Origin: Comamonas antarctica
GTDB taxonomy: Bacteria; Pseudomonadota; Gammaproteobacteria; Burkholderiales; Burkholderiaceae_C
Direction: 5' to 3'
Length of the DNA: 64,000 nt
Assembly: GCF_013363755.1 (NCBI RefSeq)
Contig: NZ_CP054840.1
Location: 4,124,001-4,188,000, forward strand
The notes under the pieces are model-generated. The model searched no databases. It saw only the letters and a program-made list of their open reading frames with translations, and had not been told where the DNA came from. Each line of letters begins with the position of its first letter. The stretch's first letter is position 1. The position numbers and the translations under genes were made by a program. Below are positions 58,042 through 64,000 of the stretch, in pieces.

Positions 58042-58482
58042 TCAGCGCGGCTGGCGCATGGGCATGCGATCGACTTCGGCAAATACCTCGTTGAGGTCGA
58101 CGCCAGCGCCCTCGCGCAGCTTCACGCCGCCATCCTTGCCCACCAGTACGAAAGCTGCCGGCCCTTGCGCATCGAGCTCGAGCGCCTGCAACAGCGCCGC
58201 CGTATGCGCGGGTGCGAGCGGCTGATCGTTGCGGCTTCCTTTGCCGGCCACCACGGTGTAGAGCACCATGTCGCGCTCGCGGAAGGCCTCGCGCCCCGAC
58301 GTCGCCCCCAGCGCTGCGCGCAGCTTGACCAGCAGGGGATCGCTGTCCCGGGGCACGACGACCACCACCGGCCGCGTTTTCCAGCGCTCGCCCTCCAGCG
58401 GATGGGGTTCGGCCAACGCAGCAGTGGCTGGCAAAGCCAGCGACAGGGCAGCGGCGGCATGGAGGGCAAGGCGGTTGTTCAT
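58042..58482 (-). CDS. DUF4174 domain protein, exported
   Basis: A 146-residue protein with a signal peptide (LHAAAALSLALPATAALA). The mature part has WKTRPVVVVVPRDSDP, RERDMVLYTVV and the ending VLVGKDGGVKLREGAG... MPMRQPR, which is the DUF4174 pattern. The fold resembles thioredoxin-like proteins, but no CxxC is present. Function is unknown. It follows the gamma-glutamyltransferase gene by 107 bp. Confidence 0.85.
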   Translation of the reverse strand: MNNRLALHAAAALSLALPATAALAEPHPLEGERWKTRPVVVVVPRDSDPLLVKLRAALGATSGREAFRERDMVLYTVVAGKGSRNDQPLAPAHTAALLQALELDAQGPAAFVLVGKDGGVKLREGAGVDLNEVFAEVDRMPMRQPR

Positions 58483-58589
58483 GCAGTCATTGTTGCTGCG
58501 CTGTAACAGTTGCGTCGTAAGACATGAGCGCAAGCTGCGCCCGACCGTCGAATCAGCCTCCGCCGTGCCCGGGCAGAGGCGGCCAGGGG

Positions 58590-60215
58590 TCAGCTGCCGA
58601 TCGTGGTGCGCAAGGCCACGCCATCGCGGCCGGGATCGGCGCCGCCATGCAGTCCGTCGGGCTGCACCTGCATGCCATGCACCCAGCCGATGGTGTAGTT
58701 GTACGGGTTGCGGCCCACGCTGTAGCCGTCGGCTTCGAGCGCGCGCGTCGTATAGCGCGGGATGCGATTGCAGACGTCGATCGAATTGCTGGTGGAGGAA
58801 AAGCGCGGGGCGGAGACCGCTGCCTGCATTTCCATGCGGTGGTCGATGACGTTGAGCAGCACATGCAGCACGCCCATCGCGATCTGCGTGCCGCCGGGCG
58901 CGCCCAGCACCATGTCGAGCTGGCCGTCCTTGAAGGTCATGGTCGGGCAGGACGAGGTGAAGCGGCTCTTGCCGGGCTGGATGCTGCCGGCGCGACCCGG
59001 GCGCGGATCGAACACGCCCATGCAGCCGTTGTACAGAAAGCCCATGCCCGGCGTGATCACGCCCGACGGCATGGCCAGCGAGTGCGTCATGGAGACGGCG
59101 TTGCCCTCGGCATCGACGATGCTCAGATGGGTGGTGTCCCGGGGCACGGGCGCGCCCGGATTGAAGCGTTGCACGTCGAAGCGCCGGCCTTCGCGGATCT
59201 GCTGCGCCGCGGCGCGCGCCAGGTCCTTGGACAGCAGCTGCTCCAGCGGCACCTCGAAGAAACGCGGGTCGCCGATATGCAGGTCCTTGTCCGTCGTGGC
59301 CTTCTTCATGGCTTCGCACACCAGGCGGATGTACGCGGGGCTGTTGTGCTCCATCGCGCCCAGGTCGAAGTTCTCCAGGATGTTGAGCATCTCCAGCAGC
59401 ATGGCGCCGCCCCCCGGGGGCTGGTTGGTGGTGATGCGCCGGTCGCGGTAGCTGCCCACCAGCGGCGCATTGCGCTGCACGCGGTATTGCGCCAGGTCCT
59501 CGAGGGTGATCAACGCCCCCAGCGATTGCAGGTGCGCCACCATCTTCTGCGCCAGTTCGCCCGCGTAGAACGGCGCTGCGCCTTCGTCGGCAATCTGGCG
59601 CAGCACCTGGGCCATGCCGGCATTGCGCAGCGGGCTGCCGATCGGCTTGGGGCGGCCATCGGGCCGGCAGTACAGGGCGCGGCCTTCGTCGCTGTATTGC
59701 AGCCGCTCGAGATTGCCGACGCGGCCCATCGAGGGTTCGTCGATCCAGAAGGCATGCATGCCCGGGCGCACGAAATATCCGTCGCTGGCCCAGGCAATCG
59801 CGGGCTCCACGACCTGCTTCCAGGGCAGGCGCCCATGCGCGCGGTGCATTTCCGCCAGGCCCTTGAGCGTTGCCGGCACGCCAATGGACTGCGGGCCGAT
59901 GTCGTTCACGCGCCCGGTCAGGATGAAGCCGAAGCCGTCCTTGGTCTCGCCTTCGAGCAGGTGCTCCCACATGTCCTCGCGCGCGGCCAGCGGCGCGGGC
60001 GAATGGAAGTCGAAATACTCGTGCACGCCGGCGCCGGGCAGGTACACGGCGGCGGTGCCAAAGCCCGCGATACCGCACATCAGCGGATCGACCACGGTCT
60101 GCGCCAGCGCCGTGGCCACGGCGGCGTCCACCGCGTTGCCGCCGGCGCGCAGGATCTCGATTCCGGATTCGGCTGCCTCGGGCTGAGGGCAGACGACCAT
60201 TGCTTCTTTTTTCAT
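58590..60215 (-). CDS. Gamma-glutamyltransferase family protein
   Basis: A 541-residue member of the Ntn-hydrolase GGT family. The precursor would cut itself before the Thr in DTTHLSIVDAEGNAVSMTHS to give the two subunits; PSGVITPGMGFLYNG and PGKSRFTSSCPTM are other conserved segments. No signal peptide is evident at the ATG at 60215, so it is probably cytoplasmic, unlike classic GGT. Related proteins act as acylases or oxamate amidohydrolases. It lies 72 bp after a Bug protein gene, so that protein may import its substrate. Confidence 0.92.
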   Translation of the reverse strand: MKKEAMVVCPQPEAAESGIEILRAGGNAVDAAVATALAQTVVDPLMCGIAGFGTAAVYLPGAGVHEYFDFHSPAPLAAREDMWEHLLEGETKDGFGFILTGRVNDIGPQSIGVPATLKGLAEMHRAHGRLPWKQVVEPAIAWASDGYFVRPGMHAFWIDEPSMGRVGNLERLQYSDEGRALYCRPDGRPKPIGSPLRNAGMAQVLRQIADEGAAPFYAGELAQKMVAHLQSLGALITLEDLAQYRVQRNAPLVGSYRDRRITTNQPPGGGAMLLEMLNILENFDLGAMEHNSPAYIRLVCEAMKKATTDKDLHIGDPRFFEVPLEQLLSKDLARAAAQQIREGRRFDVQRFNPGAPVPRDTTHLSIVDAEGNAVSMTHSLAMPSGVITPGMGFLYNGCMGVFDPRPGRAGSIQPGKSRFTSSCPTMTFKDGQLDMVLGAPGGTQIAMGVLHVLLNVIDHRMEMQAAVSAPRFSSTSNSIDVCNRIPRYTTRALEADGYSVGRNPYNYTIGWVHGMQVQPDGLHGGADPGRDGVALRTTIGS

Positions 60216-60287
60216 GGCAGGGGGAAAAAAGCCCCATGAGCGCCGGTGCACGGCCGCATGGGGCAATGTTGAAAGGCAGGCCGGGGT

Positions 60288-61274
60288 TTACTTGCTGTTC
60301 AAATCCAGCGATTGCAGGGTCGGCCCCCAGGCGGCCACGTCGCGCGCAGTCGTCTCCATCACCAGCGACGCCGGACCCGAAACCGGGATCACGCCCAGCG
60401 TCTTCAGGCGCGCCTGCACGCTGGGGTTCTGGTGGAAGGACTCCGTAGCCTTGTTCAGCTTCTCGATGATGGCCGGCGGCGTGCCGGCACGCGCCACCAC
60501 GGCGCTCCAGCCCATGTTGTCGAAGCCCTTCACGCCCAGTTCGCTGGCCGTCGGCACATCGGGCAGTTCGGGCAGGCGCTGCGGCGACAGCACGGCCAGC
60601 GGGTTGAGCTTCTTGTTCAGGATGTGCGGCAGCGCCGTGCCGTAGACCGGCGCCATGATTTCGGTCTGCCCGCCAATCGCCGCCATGATCCCGTCGGACT
60701 CGCCCTTGTAGGGAATGTGGGTCATGGAGATGCCCAGCTTCTTCGACAGCAGTTCCACCGCCAGGTGGGTCGAGTTGCCCAGACCCGCGGACGAGTAATT
60801 GAGCTTGCCCGGGGCCGCCTTGGCTTTTTCCGTGAGTTCCTTGAGCGAGGTGATGCCGGTCTTGGGGTTGGCGCTGAGCACGAAGGGCACGGTGGTCAGC
60901 ATCGCGACGCCGGTGAAATCCTTCTCCGGGGTGTAGGGCAGCGGCTTGTAGGTGAACTGGTTCAGCACCATCAGCGACACGCTGCCGTACAGCAGCGAGT
61001 AGCCGTCGGCCGGCTGGCTCAGCAGGCTCTGCGCGGCGATGATGCCGCCCGCGCCGGGCTTGTTCTCCACCACGATGGTGGCACCGATGGCCTTGCCCGC
61101 ATGCTCCGCCCAAAGCCGGGCAATCGTGTCCGAGCTGCCACCCGGTGCCTGGGAAACGATCAGGCGCACGGGGCGCTCGGGATAGGCATGCTGCGCGTAG
61201 GCGGCAGAGCTGCCGATGGCGCACAGTGCGGCGCAGGCCAGCAGCCGGGAAGCACGGGGAAAAGCATTTGACAC
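60288..61274 (-). CDS. Bug/TctC-family solute-binding protein
   Basis: A 328-residue periplasmic protein. The signal peptide ends near SAAYAQ, and the mature part starts YPERPVRLIVSQAPGGSSD and has VENKPGAGGIIAAQSLL. The start is a GTG at 61274, supported by AAGGA six bases upstream. It is divergent from a LysR gene and followed by the gamma-glutamyltransferase family gene, with which it probably forms an operon. Confidence 0.94.
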   Translation of the reverse strand: MSNAFPRASRLLACAALCAIGSSAAYAQHAYPERPVRLIVSQAPGGSSDTIARLWAEHAGKAIGATIVVENKPGAGGIIAAQSLLSQPADGYSLLYGSVSLMVLNQFTYKPLPYTPEKDFTGVAMLTTVPFVLSANPKTGITSLKELTEKAKAAPGKLNYSSAGLGNSTHLAVELLSKKLGISMTHIPYKGESDGIMAAIGGQTEIMAPVYGTALPHILNKKLNPLAVLSPQRLPELPDVPTASELGVKGFDNMGWSAVVARAGTPPAIIEKLNKATESFHQNPSVQARLKTLGVIPVSGPASLVMETTARDVAAWGPTLQSLDLNSK

Positions 61275-61304
61275 GGGCGATCCTTGGACTTAGAAGACAC
61301 AAAA

Positions 61305-61381
61305 CATGAAGGTATTTTCATGCTGTGTATTGGCTAACACCTAATGAAAATGCGAACTGCATTCATGAAGGTTTTCTCATG
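61305..61381. promoter_or_regulatory. Paired 18-bp direct repeats in the Bug/LysR divergent region
   Basis: CATGAAGGTATTTTCATG (61305-61322) and CATGAAGGTTTTCTCATG (61364-61381) match at 16 of 18 positions and are themselves near-palindromes. The second contains the ribosome-binding site and start codon of the LysR gene, so LysR binding there would repress its own translation start or transcription. Confidence 0.5.
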
Positions 61382-62323
61382 ATTGAAAAAATGGACAGCA
61401 GCAACTGGGCACGCCGCCTGAAGATCAAGCACCTCGAACTGTTCCTCGCGCTCGACGAGGCCGGCACGCTGACGCAGGCCGCCGAGCGCCTGCACATGAC
61501 GCAATCGGCCATGTCGCACTGGCTGGCCGAAATGGAGGGCGTGGTCGGCACGCCGCTGGTGGTGCGCGGCCGCAAGCTGCAGCTGACGCCCTCGGGCCAG
61601 TTGCTCAAGCAGCTGGCCATCAATGTGCTGGGCGACATCCAGCACACCGGCAAGGCGCTGAGCGCGGTGGCTGCCGGGCGCGTGCCGCGGCTGAACATCG
61701 GCAGTGTCTGGGCGGGTATTGCCGGCGGCTTGCCACAGGCCATTTCCGCGTTCCAGGAGCTGCATCAGGATGTCGCCATATCCATCCATGACGGCCCGTT
61801 TGCCAGCCTGCTCGAAGGGCTGGAGTCGCGCGCCATGGACGCGGTGATCGGCGTGCTCGATGCGCGCGCGCACCGCGACGGCCTGGAGCATAAGGTGCTG
61901 TTCGAAGACCGCGTGGCGGTGGTGATCGGGCGCGGCAGCAAGTTCTGGCCGCAACCCGCGGCGCCGACTTTCGCGCAACTGCTGCGCGCGCGCTGGGTCA
62001 TGCCGCCCGGCGGCACGCTGACGCGCACCCAGTTCGATGCGTTTCTCCTCGAGCAAGGCGCCTCCTGGCTGGCGCCGCGGGCCGAAACCGCTTCGCTGGC
62101 CATGATGCAGGCGCTGTTGAGCAAGGGCGATTACGTGGGCGTGTGCTCCGAGTCCATGGCCGATGAGATGGTGGGCGCAGGCCTGTTCCGCAAGCTGCCC
62201 ATGGGCTCCGCCATCCGCTTCGGCCCGATCACCGTGATGTGGAATTCGGACCATGTGAACTCCACGTTGAAGGACTTCATCGCCTGCCTGCGCAGCGCGT
62301 GCCGCGAACTGCAGCGGCCCTGA
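61379..62323 (+). CDS. LysR family transcriptional regulator (divergent from Bug/GGT)
   Basis: A 314-residue LysR protein. It has the helix-turn-helix region IKHLELFLALDEAGTLTQAA then LHMTQSAMSHWLAEMEGVVG, and a ligand-binding domain. The ATG at 61379 has GAAGG seven bases upstream. An earlier in-frame ATG at 61325 lacks one. It probably controls the divergent Bug/gamma-glutamyltransferase operon through the repeats at 61305-61381. Confidence 0.93.
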   Translation: MIEKMDSSNWARRLKIKHLELFLALDEAGTLTQAAERLHMTQSAMSHWLAEMEGVVGTPLVVRGRKLQLTPSGQLLKQLAINVLGDIQHTGKALSAVAAGRVPRLNIGSVWAGIAGGLPQAISAFQELHQDVAISIHDGPFASLLEGLESRAMDAVIGVLDARAHRDGLEHKVLFEDRVAVVIGRGSKFWPQPAAPTFAQLLRARWVMPPGGTLTRTQFDAFLLEQGASWLAPRAETASLAMMQALLSKGDYVGVCSESMADEMVGAGLFRKLPMGSAIRFGPITVMWNSDHVNSTLKDFIACLRSACRELQRP

Positions 62324-62346
62324 TGCGCGCCGCTACACTGGGCCGC

Positions 62347-64000
62347 ATGCCATTGCCCAGCACCCTGATTTCCGCGCCTGATTCTCTTGATCGACCTTCA
62401 ACGGCCGTGCGCAACGGCCTGCTGGCCATGGGCCTGCTGCAAGGCCTGCTGACGCTGGCGCTGGTGCATGCGCAGTGGACGCCCGGCTGGAAGGCGCTGG
62501 CGCTGCTGCTGATCCTGCTGCCGCCGCTGTTCATGGCCATGGCCGTCACGCGCTGGCGCGATGCGCGGCTCTGGGCCGGCGGCGCGGCGATGGCCGGCGT
62601 GGCGGGCGTGATGGCGGGCTGGGTGGTCTGGGGACTGCGCCAGTCGCCGCAGCACGACGGGGGCGTGTTCGTCGGCCTGGGCGTTGCCGCGTCGCTGTGG
62701 TGGTTTGTCGCCTTGCCCTGGTTCCAGGGCTTTCTGGGCCAGGGCCGCTGGCGCGTGGCTTATGCCGCGCACTTTGCGCTGGCCTGGAACAACGCGCTGA
62801 TGCTGGCGCTGGCGGCGCTGTGCGTGCACCTGGTCTGGGGCGTGCTGTGGCTCTGGGCCGGGCTGTTCGCACTGGTCAAGGTGCGGCTGTTCGTCGAGCT
62901 GTTTTCCGCAGAGTGGTTTGTCTACACGCTCACGGGCCTGCTCGCGGGCCTGGGGCTGTGGCTGGCGCGCACGCAGCAGCGGCCCATCCAGATGATGCTG
63001 CAGACCCTGCTGGTGCTCGGGCGCCTGCTGCTGCCGCTGCTGGCCTGGGTGCTGGTGTTCTTCGTGCTGGCGCTGCTGTTCACGGGCGTCGAGGGCCTGT
63101 GGGCGACGCGGTTTGCGGCCGCGCTGCTGATGGGCGTGCTGATCCTGCACACCTGGCTGGTGAATGCGGTCTACCAGGACGGAGCGGCGCCGCACGCGCC
63201 GTATGCGCGCCTCCTGCAGTGGCTGGTCAACGCCAGCCTGATCGTCATGCCGGTGCTGGCCACGCTGGCCTGCGTGGCCATCGGCCTGCGCGTGCGGCAG
63301 TACGGCTGGACGTTGGAACGCGTCTGGGCGGCCGCGGCCGCGGGCGTGCTGTGGCTTTACGCCGTGGGTTATGCCTGCGCCGCGGCCCACAGCCTGCGCC
63401 AGGGCGCGGCACGCCCCTGGCTGCCCTGGCTTGCGCCCGTCAACCAGGCGATGTCGCTGTTGGTGCTGGCCGTGCTGCTGGCGCTGCAGACCCCCGTGCT
63501 TGACGGCCAGCGCATTGGCGCCGCGAGCCAGCGCGAGCGCCTGCGCGCCGATCCAGCGCAGGCCAGCCTGGACCGTCTGGCCGATCTCAAATGGGGCTAT
63601 GGCCGCCATGGCGCCGCCGCCATCGAGGCCCTGGCCCAGGACCCTGGTTTCCAGGATCCCGAACTGCGCCAGCAGCTGGAAAAAGTGCGCAGCTCCGCCA
63701 CGCGCCTCGATCTGCCCGCGGCGCCGCGCCAGCCTGAAACCGTCGACCTGGCCGCGGCGCAGGCGCGCATCAAGACCCCTGCCGGCATGCAGCGCCCGCA
63801 GCCCGACTGGTGGCAGTGGTGGAGCCAGCAGACACTCGATCAGTATTGGGCGGAACAATGCCGGTTCGCGGGTGCCGACTGTGTCGTGCTGTCGGGCGAC
63901 TGGGACCAGGACCAGCAGCTCGATCACCTGCTGTGCAATCTGAAGGACAACGGCAACCGCAGTTGTCGCCTCAGCGCGCGCGCGGCCGATGGGCAATGGG
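62347..64000 (+). CDS. DUF4153 membrane protein, N-terminal part (cut by window edge)
   Basis: An open frame from the ATG at 62347 runs to the right edge with no stop (551 codons). The first 400 residues hold about ten hydrophobic spans. The region around NNALMLALAALCVHLVWGVL and WLWAGLFALVKV fits the DUF4153 family. After about residue 380 a soluble domain begins (SLDRLADLKWGYGRHGAAAI), and the remainder lies outside the window. Function is unknown. The start is 23 bp after the LysR stop. GC is very high. Confidence 0.85.
   Translation, partial: MPLPSTLISAPDSLDRPSTAVRNGLLAMGLLQGLLTLALVHAQWTPGWKALALLLILLPPLFMAMAVTRWRDARLWAGGAAMAGVAGVMAGWVVWGLRQSPQHDGGVFVGLGVAASLWWFVALPWFQGFLGQGRWRVAYAAHFALAWNNALMLALAALCVHLVWGVLWLWAGLFALVKVRLFVELFSAEWFVYTLTGLLAGLGLWLARTQQRPIQMMLQTLLVLGRLLLPLLAWVLVFFVLALLFTGVEGLWATRFAAALLMGVLILHTWLVNAVYQDGAAPHAPYARLLQWLVNASLIVMPVLATLACVAIGLRVRQYGWTLERVWAAAAAGVLWLYAVGYACAAAHSLRQGAARPWLPWLAPVNQAMSLLVLAVLLALQTPVLDGQRIGAASQRERLRADPAQASLDRLADLKWGYGRHGAAAIEALAQDPGFQDPELRQQLEKVRSSATRLDLPAAPRQPETVDLAAAQARIKTPAGMQRPQPDWWQWWSQQTLDQYWAEQCRFAGADCVVLSGDWDQDQQLDHLLCNLKDNGNRSCRLSARAADGQW

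Overview
The window looks like a chromosomal segment of a high-GC betaproteobacterium, most likely family Comamonadaceae (inference). The reasons are three orphan Bug/TctC-type solute-binding proteins, a dispersed intergenic repeat built on TTCGTCCTGAGCCTGTCGAA, abundant LysR regulators, and an Ior-type molybdenum dehydrogenase operon with a triheme cytochrome c. No rRNA, tRNA, CRISPR array, insertion sequence or phage gene was seen.

Layout. (1) 1-12319, all on the minus strand: a surface-polysaccharide locus. It holds a bifunctional GDP-mannose synthase (manC), a KpsE/CtrB-like co-polymerase, a KpsM/KpsT-type ABC exporter, a GT4 glycosyltransferase, a FkbM methyltransferase joined to a long coiled coil and a DUF4214 domain, a double-GT4 protein, gmd, and the start of a sulfotransferase-like gene. 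The 1.2-6.8 kb part is clearly AT-richer than the rest, which suggests transfer. (2) 12854-18386, minus strand: a molybdenum hydroxylase operon (2Fe-2S subunit, Tat-exported molybdopterin subunit, triheme cytochrome c) followed by the insertion factor xdhC. (3) 18779-22882: a PrpR-type sigma54 activator divergent from a Bug protein and a quinone oxidoreductase. A near-perfect -24/-12 promoter and tandem upstream activator sites lie between them. (4) 23105-26830: a CheB-CheR-PAS-kinase-receiver hybrid, closed by a strong terminator.

(5) 27129-33240: a likely nitrogen-scavenging regulon. An SsuABC/TauABC-like transporter and a formamidase-like hydrolase point right. Allophanate hydrolase and a GntR/FCD regulator point left. 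Both operons begin with a sigma54-type promoter followed immediately by the same 12-bp palindrome, so sigma54 activation combined with GntR repression is a good hypothesis. (6) 33429-35666: a secreted carboxymuconolactone-decarboxylase-like protein, a secreted cupin and a divergent LysR. (7) 35691-42374: a flavin monooxygenase, a second SsuABC-like transporter with two permeases, and an amidohydrolase. Three single-base deletions within 1.4 kb break the solute-binding protein once and the amidohydrolase twice.

(8) 42582-47785: two LysR-controlled units, one with a Bug protein and an N-formylglutamate amidohydrolase-like enzyme, the other with an MFS transporter. (9) 47925-50935: two tandem related lipoprotein genes of lower GC. 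The first ends in a LAS-type zinc peptidase domain and the second is a truncated paralogue. (10) 50958-57774, minus strand: a signalling cluster with a soluble PAS-PAS-MCP protein, an EAL protein with a degenerate GGDEF, a MHYT-GGDEF-EAL protein and a winged-helix/TPR regulator. (11) 58042-62323: a DUF4174 protein, a gamma-glutamyltransferase family enzyme and a Bug protein, with a divergent LysR. (12) 62347 to the right edge: the start of a DUF4153 membrane protein.
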